In this document: positions 10,523 to 23,144 of the stretch, piece after piece | Layout: the number at the start of each line of letters is the position of its first letter | Numbering within the stretch: position 1 is the stretch's first letter | Source of the DNA: Gracilariopsis chorda | Taxonomy: Eukaryota; Rhodophyta; Florideophyceae; Gracilariales; Gracilariaceae | NCBI GenBank assembly: GCA_003194525.1 | Contig: NBIV01000042.1 | Coordinates: 1-64,000, forward strand | Length of the DNA stretch: 64,000 bases | Reading direction: 5' to 3' | Position numbers and translations under genes: made by a program | The notes under the pieces: generated by a model | Told to the model about the DNA's origin: nothing | Database searches by the model: none | The model's input: the letters and a program-made list of their open reading frames with translations, nothing else

Positions 10523-11379
10523 TTTTCCATTGCTGCGGAAGAGATTTGAAAACGTATCGAACGACTATACCAAGCACTTGTAGGTCTGAAACGCAACTGC
10601 TTGACTTTTAGCGCCATCTTAGTTTTTATAGTTTTTTGCAATGATAGCAACAAGTTTAATGCCATTATACCCTTGCCCCCACAAACTGCACGCTCTGAAA
10701 CCAGATTAAATGTTTCAAAAGGCCACAGTTCGGTTATATGCATCCGTTAACAGCTCGCAAATGGTGTATATGTCCCTTTTTGTGCCATTTTTTGCAGTAC
10801 TTGTGCGACTATTCAGATATTTTCGAAATTCAGTTATGTAAGACAATAAGATAGCTTTGTCCAATTGATGAGTGTGATGACTGGTATGTCCTAGTAATTC
10901 AACGGCTAGGATCTAATTTTCTCGGAAGAGCTGAAGACATTTGAACTAGATATGAGCTCCATAACCATCGAGTACGAGCACAATATTTCTATAACGTGAT
11001 CGTAAAGCGGCTGTCTCCTCCACGAACGTTTTACTGCAACTAAAGAATATTTCTGTGTCAACCCCTGCAATTCCCTGTACACAGATTTTGCTGCTGCTGG
11101 AAGAAATGTGAATAGGTTTTCAATGGTTTCATCTTTTCTCTTTCAAAATTTTGCTTGCTTTCCGGAACGTACACCAAGCAGGCTTTATGCTCGTCCATCA
11201 GCGGACACTACCGGCATAATAGTAACATGTTGAGCGTTTGACGCCCACTTGAGTTCCACGAAATTTCTTCGTCCATTCTTGTCAAACAATGCTTTTGCTC
11301 CAGATCGAGTGGCCATGCGTGAACTACCATGTCCTCAGGGAGCGACTACAGGTACTTGGTTGATTTCCCGAATGTTCTA
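10523..11379. other. Unassigned AT-rich stretch
   Basis: No gene or clear repeat. It lies where the 5' LTR of the downstream Gypsy element would be expected, but I could not match it to the sequence after that element's last ORF. Confidence 0.4.
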
Positions 11380-11639
11380 CTAACGTGGAAACTTCACCTC
11401 TCTAGAGTACGACCACCCTCATACACCGCTTCTGCGGATACCAGATTCTTGCCTCGACCTCCCTGTGCAAGTCGCGACGGGTGGCCTCGTCCTTACAACT
11501 CGACATAGTCGTGCCACTACTGGGAGGGCTCTACCCAACTGGGCTCACCTCTAACGAGGAAAGATCCCGAACTTCTTTCGGTGCACTCCCGCTTCCGAGC
11601 CTTGCACTACAAAGTGGTCTCCTGACTTAGAATCGGTTT

Positions 11640-14540
11640 TGTGTTTGGTTCCCTCTTTCGAGATTCTGTTACTTTTGTTTGTTCTTTGGAATTTCCGTTG
11701 TTGTCTCGTCGTAACGGTTGGCCTTCATGTCAACGAAGCCGCCCTCTGCGGCGCCTGCGACTACGCAACAGCTGCTCCCACAATGGTGGAGATAACCCCA
11801 AAGTTCGGTTCGTTTCTCGGATTCCGACACGGGCTAAAGCCAGCCATGCTGAGGGTGCCTCTTCTAGGACTTCAAACCCACCCCGGGAACCCCAGAACTC
11901 CACGTCGACCCCGTTATCGATTGCCATGGATGGTGCTCATTGGGCTCCGGCCGTGGCCGCTGCCGCACCTGAACCCTGTCTGACGGGCGATAACACCCCC
12001 CAGGGGAATTCCTTGGAATCTCAGGTTCACGCTTTGTGGACGGCCCACGACACCCTTGTGGGGGACTTACAAACCTTTCGTGAGGTGGTGATGGACACCT
12101 CTACAAAGGTGGTCGCAGAGGATCTCCGTATCTTACGGTCCGATGTCAACTCTATGTTAGAGAGTTTGGGGCAACCCGCCACCTTCATAGAAGAAGTTGA
12201 CTCTCGATTTGATCGAGTTCGTGCCCGTCTGGAGACGTTAGAGCAGTTTATCCTCATGGATAAACCGTCCCCGGATGATCCGGCACCAGCTGCGTCACAC
12301 CACGACCAGCATGCTGGAAGAAAGAAGCGCCGCTATAAGCGGAAACACAAACCAGATCACTCGGATTCTGATTCTACGACATCATCGGATTCATACCGGA
12401 ACGGGTCGGATGGTTCTAGTTCCTCGGAATCCGATTCGTAGGACGAGAAACAAGGCCTTTCTTCCGGCTCTAAGCGTTCATCCGCCACCCAAGGTGTGAT
12501 TCGGACCCGCAGCAAGGGGAGAAGACACCCTGGCCTCAGGGAATTAGGAACGACGAACCCGTTTTACCGGAAACTATTGTCATACAGGCACTACCAGCTC
12601 GAAGATTCCTCTTTAGGACGTACACCCCGTGGCACGTGGAGGGTGAAAGAGTGCATAAAACGTATGCAACTCTCAATTCGTAACCATTATTTTACTGTAG
12701 AAGACCCAATTATGGTGTTGAACTTTCTTTCCCGCTTTGTAGCGGAAGCGGATATCCTCGGAATGAATGAGGGACAAGCCTATTTGGCATTACCGTATTT
12801 CTTACGGAAAGTGGCAGAGGACCATTACACCTCTGTCAGAGGATCATCTCATGCCTCAGAGTGTGGGATGGTGTTTTACCTTTAGGGATGTGGTGCCAGT
12901 CGGTCGGCCGTGGCCTGGGTGGCTGGTGTGTGCAATGCTCCTAGAGAGGCCGGAACGGGGACTGGTCTCTAGAATTCAGACGTGCTGGGAGTGAGGAGGC
13001 GCCAGGCGCAGGCAGTGGAACCGGGCGGGCAACCACGTCAGGCGTAGTCAGTGCTTACACGGTGAGTGTTGGCGGCCAGGCACCTTGGGGAAATGACCGT
13101 GCGGGAATAGCGGCACAAGTTAGCACGCGGTCTGCGTTGCGGGCTAAAACTAGGTGCTAGTCCGGTTGGTCCAACGACGCCTGTCTTTACTTGGCGGTGG
13201 GTGCCGCCGAACATACTGCACCTATATCTAGGTCAGCCCGTGGGGGAGGAGCAGGTGAGATACACCTCAGATATACTGTAAACCCCCCCTCCGGGTCGAC
13301 TGCTACTGTCCGTCTATGGGCCCTGACCACGGTGCGTCTAAAAAAATAAAATTCTAAGGTGCAGGTCCGGCACCTCCACCCGGGCTGGTGCACACCACAG
13401 TGTGGCCCACCGTAGTCCACGTGTGTACGTCCTTCTGCTGTCGGGCCATCTCGCCAGTTTGCCATTCGTGAGGTGTCACCCTGACACCCTGATACTAACT
13501 GAGCTATCCATCCCGGACGGGCACTTTCCCACACAGAGAGAGGAGTAACCTGCTGGCTGGAAGCTGTGCAATACTTTTTGGGCTCTTATGCTACCAATAC
13601 CGCCAGTGAGGGGGCAATCCTCGCTTTGCGAGATAATCGTCAGCGCTCAGGCGAGACTGAAACCGATTACTCGGTTCGACTTAACAAGGCCTTCCACCGT
13701 TGTGGGAATGTATACCCCGCAGGGGAACGTTGTACCATGTTCATCGATGGCCTTGCCCCGGCAAACTGGAGTCTTGTCACTCGTTACCGCGAAGACAAGC
13801 GGAGAATCACCTACCTCGAGCTTGTTCAGCACGCTCGAGCGGAAGGGGAAGCATTTCGTGCAAGGACTACGAATCCTCGGTCTAAGCCCGCCAAGGCGCT
13901 GGTGTTTGAGAGTGACTCTTCATCACCCTCGCTTTTAGCGGATAGGACCCCCCAACAGGGATACAACACCGTGCATTTAGCACAGGGAGATGGGGTGTCT
14001 ATAGCAACCACGAACTTACCGTCAACAACGGAGGAAACGTTCGAAACGGCGCAAGACAACCCCGTATTGTACGTGGGGGACAATCGCGTTCAACAACCAC
14101 GAGTCCCGTTTATAAACTGTCCATTATCAAGGCCTGGATGGAACGACACCTTCCCTGCGGTACGCTTCTCCGATGCTCGGGATATTAACCGTCGTGTCAC
14201 CGTGTTGGCCCTGATTTGCAACTTTTGCTACACCCATGGCCATACATCCCCACAGTTTTTTTTGCTCAATGAAGGATATGGCCAAGGTTCTGGCAAACTA
14301 CGAGGCCCCCACTCCAGAAGAGAAACGTTCTGTTCCGACGGCTTCCTACCTCCGGGCTAAAATGGACTTCTTGCATGCCCTGCCACATACCCGGCGTGCG
14401 CGGCTAGCTTCAACTAACCCGAATCGGGAATTCGCGCAAACCTCCCACGCAACCACCACTTGTGCGGATAAAAACCCTGGCCCCCGGAATGAAGCTCTCG
14501 TGGTCGGGGATCCTGGACTACCGCCTAGGGCGGGAAACTC
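11640..14540 (+). mobile_element. gag region of Gypsy fossil 1
   Basis: The N-terminal part encodes Ser/Asp-rich and Lys/Arg-rich stretches after a coiled-coil-like segment. The second half has the Gypsy gag pattern (LALRDNRQRSGETETDYSVR, then FIDGLAP). The same order is seen on the minus strand in Gypsy fossil 2. The region is interrupted by the insertion at about 12.87-13.56 kb. Confidence 0.7.
12870..13560 (-). mobile_element. About 690-bp insertion in gag, possibly SINE-like
   Basis: gag-like sequence on both sides is continuous in the sister element at 28-29 kb, so the middle 690 bp is foreign. Read on the minus strand, the right end starts GGGATGGATAGCTCAGTTAG, which resembles a tRNA 5' half with a pol III A box (TAGCTCAGTTAGT). 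No convincing B box was found. A short A-rich block (AAAAAAATAAAATTC) lies inside at about 13340. The type of element is uncertain. Confidence 0.4.
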
Positions 14541-15699
14541 CCAGTAAAACTATGTGAAGGAGTCTCCCATTTGGGAGAGGTGTCCTCAGAAATGAGGCTG
14601 TTGACGCCTGAGACGTCGCCGCCTCACCCCCTGGTGAGAATCCTTTCAAGGAGGGACATTGCAGAAGCGGACTCTGCACACCTTTTTGTGCTACGTCACC
14701 CGTTGATACGGAGTAAAAACCCCTGGATGACGGATAGAGTTTTGGTCATGGCCAAGCGCAACTACAAATTTTATGCCGACCTTGGCCTTGACACCCATTT
14801 TATGGTGAGATTTCTAACAGTCCTGGACACAGCTGCAGGGCCCAACTTCATCGTGGAATCATTGCTACCCCCGCAGGTGCGGTCTCGTACTAGTTCCGAA
14901 ACGGGTCCCGACGTCGCAGATGCGAACAACAATCCGTTAAAAATGATGGGTACCGTCGACTTAGTCGTGCGGTTGGGCAGCTTCGTGGTGAAGCTCGATT
15001 TTTTTTGGCGGTCATTGGCCCCCCCAGTCATACTGGGATGTAATTACTGCGACAGATTTGTCCACACAACCAGGCCCCACCTTAGGCGTGTGGAACTTGA
15101 CGACGGTTCGTCGGTCCCGATCGCTCGTCGCCCGCTGAAGCGTGCCTCGCAGAACCAATTCCCACTACCTGCTGCGCAGGAATTAACGCCTGCATCTCAC
15201 AAGTCCATCAAACTTCGAGTCGCAGCCTCAGTTTCTATACCATCTAAGTCCCAAGTCTGGGTGCATTTTCAATTGCCGTCAACACGGACTTCGGGCTATT
15301 CAACCTCTGTCCTCGTTATACGAGAAATACCAGCTCGCACTGGCAAACGGAATTGTTCACGTTCCCCCGGGTGCTCCTTTCTTGATACTCGTTGCCAATC
15401 TTAGCCAACGACTCCAGTATCTGGTAAAGAATCAAGTAATTGGAAGCATCACTACACACCCCCTTGGAATGCTCCCAACGAAGATGACGACCGCCGCTGT
15501 TGTAGGAATCGCCACCTCTTCTGACGAAGCCACCCCCACCACTGACGAACTATCGTCAATGGAGAGGGAGAAAACCGTTGTTTTAACTTCGAAACCCCCG
15601 AATAACTAGGAAAGGACGGCCACATCTGTATCACAGGACAATGTTACAGCGCGTTCTGACCGAGCGGACCCCATAAAGGCACTCGAGGATATAGACCTC

Positions 15700-18500
15700 G
15701 GCCATGTGCCGGAGTCACATCACGACAAACTCCGTGCAATGCTACGGGAATTTACCACGATGTGGGATGGCCCGCTCAGCGAGATTAATGCTACGGAACA
15801 CTGGATAGATTTGTAACCGGGTGCACGTCAGATGGCACAACCTCTTTACAGGGCAGGACCGAAAGCTCGGGAAGAGGAGCAGTCCCAAATGCACAAAATG
15901 CTCCGCACATGTGTGATAGAGCCGCGTCAATCACGCTGGGCATCCACAGTTTTACTGGCTTTAAAAGCCGACGGAACCTGGAGGTTCTGTGTCGACTATT
16001 GACGGCTCAATGCCGTGAATGTTAGGGACACATATCCCATCCCTCGTATGGACGAGTGCATCGACTCCCTTGGAGACGCTACCGTTTTCACGGCTTCGGA
16101 CGCCATCTGGGGTTATTGGCAGGTCCCTGTTAGACAGGAGGATCGCGACAGGACCGCACTCACCTGCCACGCAGGATCGTACCGCAAGCGGATGCTGTTT
16201 GGTTTGACCAACGCTCCCTCTACCTTTCAGCGCGCAACAAATATTCTATTGAACCGCTTCAAGTGGCGGAGCTGCATGGTCTACCTAGATGATATTATCA
16301 TCTTCTCCAATAATTTGGACGACCATCTCACCCATGTCAGGGACATCCTGACCGTGCTCCGCGATGCGGGAATCACCTTCAAGTTGCGTAAGTGCGAGTT
16401 TTTCACCGATACAGTAAAGTATCTGGAACATATCATCCGTCCGGGTCGGTTAATGATCGAGAAGGCTCGGGTCAAGTCCCTCGTTGAGGCTAAGGAATCC
16501 CGCACTCAAACAGAACTGCGCTTCTTTTTAGGGCTGTTCAACGTCTACCGACGGTTTATCCGAAACTTTTCGGATATTGCAGCACCTTTGAACGCGTTGT
16601 TACGCCAAAGAAATCCCCCACGATTGGGGCCACTCACGCCCGAGCAATCCGAAGCGTTTAGATCCTTGAAGGAGGCTGTCACGTCAGCACCTATCTTATC
16701 TTTACCCAGAATGGGACTCCTTTATTCCGTAAACACGGACTCGAGCGACTACCAAGTTGGTTGTGCTCTTTTCCAAACCACCCCAGAGGGGGACCGGCGG
16801 CCAATTGGTTATTGTTCACGCTCGCTCAATGTCCATGAGCGGAACTACTCTGTGTCGGAGAAAGAGTGTGTCGCCGTCGTGTGGGCGCTTTACACCCTAC
16901 GCCTCTATCTCATGGGAGTACATTTTACCGTAAACACACGGATCATTCCTCGTTGAGGTGGTTAATGAACACATCCCGACCCCTCGGGCCGCCTCATGCG
17001 CTGGAGACTCCGCCTTGCGGAATATGACTTCCAAGTCATATACAAAAAGGGTGCGCGCAACACCCGGGCCAACGCTCTGTCGTGTTTACCGACAAATGGG
17101 GATGTACTCCCAACGGAGGATGACGACATTCCATGCTTCATGGCTGAAGAACCGGATATCCCGGAGTGGAAGTTCGAGGAATGGCCAGAAGACTGGAATG
17201 AAGATGCTGACTTTGACAACTTACTCGCATTCCACTAGACCCTTGAGAACCCCTTACCGGGACGTTTTTTACTGGTTTCGCCGGAGGAATTGATCCGAGA
17301 ATAATTCGGTGACCCCTTCTGTATGAGGATTCGTGCCCGTTTAAACGGTGGCGAAGACCTCCCTTTCGAGGTGAACGATAAAGGTTACCTCGTTCGGTTG
17401 GTTGAAGCTTGCCCACAGATTGTGATACCACATTTCCTGCAGTCACGGGTGTTACATCTCTCGCACTATGCGACGCTCGGTGGCCACGTAGGTGGGAGGA
17501 CGCTCTACCTCACCCTGCGAAGTGCTTTTTACTGGCCCGCCTTGGAGGTTGATTGCTACGAAACTGTGTTTTTTTTGTACCTAATCCTCGAAAAAATGGG
17601 TGAGGCTCCGCAGGAACCCGAAGAAAATGAAGTTATTCCCTGCTAGGGCGCCACTCGAGTTCATCGCAATTGATATCCTCGGGCCTCTCCTCACTACAAA
17701 AGGAGGCAACAAGTTCTTACTTGTGATCACCGATCGCTTTTCAAAGCTCGTTCGGACTGTCCCTCTTCGGAGGATAACAGCTTTCACGGTGTGCCAGGCT
17801 GTGGTAACGAACTGGATATTTGTCTACGGTCCTCCTGTGGAGGTGCTCTCCGATAACAGAAAGCAGTTCGTGTCCAAGCTCTTCCAGGATGTTTGTCGCA
17901 TCCTGGACGTGACGAATTTGTTCACGACTACCTACCATCCCCCAGTGTAATCAGCAAATCGAACGGTTCAACCGGACTTTGTTGGCCTCTCTCCCTTCCT
18001 ACGTTGCTGCCCACCCCAAAACTTGGGACTTGTATGCAGATGCTTTAACATTTGCATACAATACGCAAGTTCACCCGACTACCGGAGTGTCACCGTTCGA
18101 ATTGGTTTTATCTCATTCACTTCCGCCTGTGGCGTTAGATTCCCAAGCCACCTTGGACAATTTCCCATCTGTGGGTCGCTACCGCCAGGAATGGAATCAA
18201 TGGCTTACTAAATTGTTCCCCGCAGCGCGGAAGTCTATGGAACTTACACAAGCCGCGTACAAGCGGGATTTCGACGCTCGTTTTCGAAATAATGCTCCCT
18301 GCATAGGGACTACTACCTACGTCTTTATACGTAAGGAGTATTATAATTCGGAACGGGAGAAGCTTCACAAGCTTTTGCCTGTGGCAACTGGACCATTTAA
18401 AGTGGTATCAGTTAACTCCGACACTGTCGTAGCGGAAATGGGCAAGGCAAACGAGCGGATTTCCCACGATCGTGTTGTACCTGCCACTCCTCCCTCGTCT
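15700..18500 (+). mobile_element. RT, RNase H and integrase regions of Gypsy fossil 1
   Basis: RT: YPIPRMDECIDSLGDATVF, ...YWQVPV, LFGLTNAPSTFQRA and YLDDIIIFS mark the palm. RNase H: SYCSRSLN..ERNYSVSEKECVAVVWAL. Integrase: LHLSHYATLGGHVGGRTLY, FIAIDILGP, VYGPPVEVLSDN, and a C-terminal GPFKVVSV strand. The order RT-RH-INT places it in Ty3/Gypsy (Metaviridae). Confidence 0.85.
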
Positions 18501-19949
18501 GAGGTCGTCCTGGAAACAGGGAAACCCGTCTCTACGGACTCAGCAACGCCAGAAACCCCCGGACTAAATAGACCGACTACTCTACCACACCCTACTCTGG
18601 GCCTCTCAGATTTACCGACTCTGTTGGAACCCCCGGTTCGGCCGGTTTGTTCAGGTCCAAACGGACCTTTCTCTACTCCTAACACTATCGCTCCTTCGGC
18701 ACGCATTTACACCGGCCATGTGGGATATCCTACTACTACAGCCATTGATCCGTCTAAGGAGGGGGAGGGACCTATCGCCACGCTGAAATTTTATTACCCT
18801 CGCATTGGGATTTCAGCCGTGAGGCACGGAAAGGTAGTATTGAACCTTACCGTGGAACATGGAAGGTCGATGAAGCCTCGCAATCTCCCACACAGGGTTC
18901 TGGAATGACGCAGTTACACCGTAGGATACGGGACAGTGGACTGACATCACAGCTTGTACCCCTGATCCAGGGCAACTCCCTGAATCAGGATAGTGATATC
19001 GTTTCGCAGACCCCTCACAAGCGTGTAGTGGCAGAACCGTCGTCGACCGAATTTCCCAACAAAACGGATTCCTCAGCACCATCCACACCGCTGGTCGCGG
19101 GCAACGCACGCGTTGGAAAACCAGCAACGCTGGAAAGTGAAAAGACCCTCTTGAAGGATGAAGGCAGGAATGCACATCTTGCAACTCAAGTCCCTGGCTC
19201 TACAGCCCCGAACTTGAGAACCGTTCATAACGTGAATGTTGTCCTAACTTCGGTGATAGAAGTGCCGAAGTCTCCACTCAATTGCGGTTATATACCAAGC
19301 GTTTTGGAAAAATCCGGCGTTGTCCCCAGGGTTAAACTGGTCGTCCCGGATGATGCAATTCCTGAGGAAGTCATTATACCTCAAGTACAGACAAAGTCCT
19401 CGAACAGGGTGTCCACGGCGCCAGCTGTCCACGCCCCATCAGAAAGTTTGAAGCAACAAACCAGAGCACTGGAAGTAACCGCCGGATGCCGGGTGCAAAC
19501 ACAGCAGTGCTTGGCTCAGCCGGACAATGTAAGGCCCAAGCCAAGAGAGGCGGAATTCGAGGAGGCGGTTCAGAACGAAATGCCGTGGGAGTCACGTGAA
19601 CGCACGGAGATTATGCGCCCCGCACCAATCACCGCGCGACGCAGAAAGCGCCACAGGAAATGACCCCCCCACCCCTCTCAAAGCGGCACGATGGGCGCAA
19701 GCTCGCGGTTCGACCGGACTACCGTCAACCTGGGACGGAGGACCGCCGCAAAGTAGCGGTACGACCCAATTACTGCGGTTCGCGGCAACCGTTCCACGAA
19801 AACACTCTCTTGAGGGATATTATCCCGCACTCTGCGCCGCATCCTCCGAGCGAAGCCAGCACGTCGCATCCTGACGCACCCCAGAGGGGAAGTATCCCGT
19901 CCAGCGGGCAGCCTCTGACAAGCGAGGTCACCATAACACGGCAAGGCTA

Positions 19950-20170
19950 GCAAGTATACAAACAAGAGTTTGGGATTGACCGAATCCCGGGCACACCTGG
20001 AATCAGGAAGGTATTCTAAGATACTGCGTCCGTTGGTACGGATATGACCCAAGCTGGGACACCATGGAACTCATCGAACACTTCCCTCGTTCTACGGTGG
20101 CCCAATATCACCACAGCGCGGGTACTGCAAATCCAGCCACGCTGTGCAACGCCCAAATGGGATAAAAATG
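19950..20170 (+). mobile_element. Chromodomain of Gypsy fossil 1
   Basis: RYCVRWYGYDPSWDTMELIE followed by FPRSTVAQYHH has the aromatic cage and WYGY..SWDT..L signature of a chromodomain, as in chromoviruses, where it guides integration to histone-marked chromatin. The matching piece in Gypsy fossil 2 lies near 23.2-23.4 kb. Confidence 0.7.
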
Positions 20171-20304
20171 CCCGGAAGCCTGGGAAGGTAGGGAAGAAGG
20201 AGTACACCCCGTTTTGTATGGTCTCTATCAAAGAAGGGAATGAAAGAGAAAACGCCATTCTAAACTGGAAAGTTTACTCAGGAGCCTCGCACTCCTGTGT
20301 GATG

Positions 20305-21069
20305 CTAAGTGACATTACTAGCTAAGCCTGGGAAAGAGACCAGGATACTGGATTTAAGATTTGACCCCTCCCCATCGTCCTGGGCATGACCACCCACAAG
20401 GTGGTAAGCCAAAGCATCCGCTATCGCGGTGACGTCACCCGAAACCTGGGCAGCGCTTAAACCTGCTCCGCTGAGGAAGCGGGCAATAACATCGCCTTCA
20501 TTGACTGTACCCCCGCTGGGGAGTGAAGGCCCAGCGCTCGCCGTCGGAGGACTGGGAACCGGAGGCACCCCCTCGGGGGATTCGTCTACGACCATGTCGG
20601 AAACATCTATTTCCATGTCCCTCGGCTCTTTGGGTTCGTTATCGACCTTCAGGTCATCCCCGCTATATGCGCGGTAGTAATCGTCGGAATCGACGTACCT
20701 TATCGTGTGGTCGTCCGGCACGTGCCGCGGTGCGTTGCGGAGTTCCCTCGCCTTTTCGGAGGAAATCTCCCGGAACTCCCAGGGATCGAAGTAGATGACG
20801 TCCCCGGCAAAGTTGGTGTTCCTACCAAAATCCAAACCACCGGTACCGCCACCGCTGCCGTCAAGCCCGCCACTCTGTTCCAACGGGATCTCGCTCCAGT
20901 CAATACTGTCGATCAAACCAAGTAATTGGAGCACTTTGTCATTGTTGGCAATACCTCCAATGGGAACGCTGAAGTCTGGATTGGATTCCGGGGATTGGAT
21001 TTTGTACTCTTTGTATATCTGCCTGAGACAGGCGTAATGTCTTGCCAAATTCGTTGGAGACATTGCCAT
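20305..21069 (-). CDS. Antisense ORF of Gypsy fossil 1 (254 aa), unknown function
   Basis: An open frame on the strand opposite to pol that ends tail-to-tail just after the chromodomain. Parts: an N-terminal helical part with DKVLQLLGLIDSIDWSEIP; a Gly-rich linker (GGLDGSGGGTGG); DDYYRAYSGDDLKVDNE; an acidic stretch; a Pro/Ser linker; and a C-terminal VIARFLSGAGLSAAQVSGDV helix region. The same motifs occur in the equivalent position in three other Gypsy fossils of this window, so it is a real component of the family rather than chance. No known domain is recognised. High acidity and the linkers suggest a soluble multi-segment protein. Expression would need a promoter near the 3' LTR on the opposite strand. 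Confidence 0.65.
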   Translation of the reverse strand: MAMSPTNLARHYACLRQIYKEYKIQSPESNPDFSVPIGGIANNDKVLQLLGLIDSIDWSEIPLEQSGGLDGSGGGTGGLDFGRNTNFAGDVIYFDPWEFREISSEKARELRNAPRHVPDDHTIRYVDSDDYYRAYSGDDLKVDNEPKEPRDMEIDVSDMVVDESPEGVPPVPSPPTASAGPSLPSGGTVNEGDVIARFLSGAGLSAAQVSGDVTAIADALAYHLVGGHAQDDGEGSNLKSSILVSFPGLASNVT

Positions 21070-21700
21070 TTGCCAGGTTTTTTTTAAGGTTGACGAACGT
21101 TTTAGCGTTAGGTCTTTATGTTGCTTAAGAAAGTTACGAACAAAGCCATCACCTGGTCTGTCGTTCGTAAATGGAACCTGTTTTTCTACGCTGCACTGGC
21201 AGCTATCAAAGACAATGCTGCACTAGATCTTTGAAACCATTGACAGATAACGGTGTTCCATTATGGGAAAAATGTAGAACAGAGTCCTTGATAACTTGTT
21301 CTTCGTGTGTTGTTAAGAGAGGAGGACGACTCTGTGCTGTGTGAGAGGGATTTGTTATTGTTCTTGTGTCTTAACGTTAGAGGGTAGTATATGGCAGATT
21401 GTGAGCTCCAGTGCACTTTCGAATAGATGTGTTAGACTGGCGAAGTTGTAGAAGGGCTTTCCCATATTCATGTGGTGATCTGCTCTGCTCTGGGGCCAAG
21501 ACCTGCTTTCGGGGCATATCGGCTATTGAAGCGGGTGCTCGTTGAAATCGATTGTGCGGGAATGTCTCTAGGGTGTTCGGGGAGATGGATATGGGCAATT
21601 GCGACGAACTTTTCTATGCCAGTTGAAAAAAGTGCCCCAAATTCAATAGTAGGATCTGTTGTTTGAGCACATAAGCCATTATAGAGCTACATGGATTTCA
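21070..21700. other. Tail of Gypsy fossil 1, undefined
   Basis: No reliable ORF. By position it should hold the 5' part of the antisense ORF and the 3' LTR of Gypsy fossil 1, but I found no matching copy in the window to prove it. Confidence 0.35.
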
Positions 21701-22344
21701 AGTTCTGGATCTTTTCGATGCTTCGAGAATATGTCTAGTTTTACTTTTCAAAGCGATTCAAATTACTCAACTGATCCATGTTTAGTGCACGCTTCGATAT
21801 GAAGTACTGGCGACAAAAGCAAAAAATAGAACTCACTGGCAAACACGAGAGTACTTCCTCTATCGATCAAACTACAGAAAAGTTTAGAACACGCAGTACA
21901 GATAAACATAGCCAAAAAATGTGCTGTTTGATACGATTTGCGGTAAGAAAACTATTTTCGCGCAGGGCTTTGGCTCCACAATAGAGCTTCCAAATCACCA
22001 GGATTTTTGAGTCTAAGCCAAACATTTTCTTGTTATGTTTACTTTCCCACTCCAGGGGGACACTTTCTCTCTAATTTTAGATAGCGTTAGCGCACTTTGA
22101 AGCGGTCATTAGTAGAATAGCATTTTGAAATAGAGCGTTTTCAAAATAATAGCTTAAAACACCATTTAACGTGTATTAAGAGTGCCAAAGTGACAATAAA
22201 TTTAATAGCCATTAGAATGCACAATCAGCCTCAATAACGACTAATTGACGTCTTATACATATAAAAAGCTAGGCTACCGCGATTTCGTAACTCAGTTTAT
22301 GACTCAGAACACACAATAACCTTCTGCGAAAGCGTTGCAATACA
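21701..22344 (-). repeat. 3' LTR of Gypsy fossil 2
   Basis: On the minus strand it begins TGTATTGCAACGC, and a purine-rich tract (GGGAGGAATA) precedes it. The core aligns with 29975-30648 (for example GATACG.T..G.GGTA and AATAGCCATTA.AAT.C.CAAT). The distal boundary is approximate. Confidence 0.7.
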
Positions 22345-22375
22345 TATATTCCTCCCAAGGCGCGAGAACGTCCTC

Positions 22376-22837
22376 GTGAGCATCGGTCAAGCACGCAACG
22401 CTTGTATAATTAGCATTCCCCGCTGCATGCCTGATCTAGATTCCCATCCTCGCGAGCATCAAACTTCTCTTGCTTCTCGCAAAGCAATCCCTTTTTCGCC
22501 TCCAGCGAGCACTATTCCAGTTCTTACGATTTTATGGACATCTTCAACATTTTGTCCTTCTTTTACACGCATTTCAATCATGAAAAACGCTGCGAACAAC
22601 TCGGACTATCAACTGCAGGGTGGCTTCTCCAACTTTTCCAACGCCTCGGTTGCATCGGTCATATCAGTGATGAATGATGCCCATAATGCCTCTGTGATAT
22701 CTCAGTTCCTTCAGGAGGATGGCTTGTCCGACGTAGCGTCGAGTGACATCTCGCAAATGCGGGGTGCCCTCCGTGCGAGGATGGGACCTAGCCAGAATAG
22801 TGGAGATCAGCCAAATTCGGGTGAACCCTCCTCCTGA
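22376..22837 (+). CDS. Antisense ORF of Gypsy fossil 2 (153 aa)
   Basis: It lies on the strand opposite to pol and ends shortly before the chromodomain, the same convergent layout as in Gypsy fossil 1. The C-terminal VISQFLQEDGLSDVASSDI matches the C-terminal motif of the 20.3-21.1 kb ORF (VIxxFLxxxGLS...D). The region is Ser/Asn-rich (NFSNASVASVISVMND) and ends in a polar tail. It is shorter than the sister ORF. No domain is recognised. Confidence 0.55.
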   Translation: MSIGQARNACIISIPRCMPDLDSHPREHQTSLASRKAIPFSPPASTIPVLTILWTSSTFCPSFTRISIMKNAANNSDYQLQGGFSNFSNASVASVISVMNDAHNASVISQFLQEDGLSDVASSDISQMRGALRARMGPSQNSGDQPNSGEPSS

Positions 22838-23144
22838 GGACCTCAGGACTTCTTGAGTTGCCAATTCGCCTGCCTGTTGTAAGCCCGAATAGCGGGTAGC
22901 AACATAGAAATAATATTTCAGTAAACTTTGCTTATCTGGTAGTTTTGTTCTTCTCCTCTCTTTTGGGGTATCCATATATATATAAAGCCTTTTGATCTTC
23001 TCTTGTAATAGTCTTCTTTTTTTCTTCATGGCTTCTTTACTTCCTTCCCTTCCAGGGTCTTCTTCTTCTTATTCTTCTCCTTCACTATACTAGTGGGCTC
23101 TTCATTCCCCATTGTGGTTGTAGCCGTGCCGTTGCGGTGTGAGG

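Larger units (their letters stand above)
11380..21700 (+). mobile_element. Gypsy (Ty3) LTR retrotransposon fossil 1, chromovirus-like
   Basis: Order on +: leader (about 11.38-11.64 kb), gag (11.6-14.5 kb), protease region (14.6-15.4), reverse transcriptase (15.7-16.7, YLDDIIIFS motif), RNase H (16.7-17.2), integrase (17.3-18.5, zinc-binding HH/CC-type region, DDE core and GPFKV C-terminal motif), a long extension, and a chromodomain near 19.95-20.15 kb. An ORF on the opposite strand follows. The leader matches that of the LTR fragment at 39.0 kb. gag carries an unrelated insertion (about 12.87-13.56 kb). The element is broken, with roughly ten or more interruptions. I could not define its LTRs, so the outer boundaries are approximate; the right one is set by the neighbouring LTR at 21701. 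Confidence 0.8.

Noticed and set aside
22376-22837. Treating the plus-strand ORF as an independent host gene
   Set aside because: It sits between LTR and chromodomain of Gypsy fossil 2 and matches the antisense ORF of Gypsy fossil 1, so it belongs to the element.
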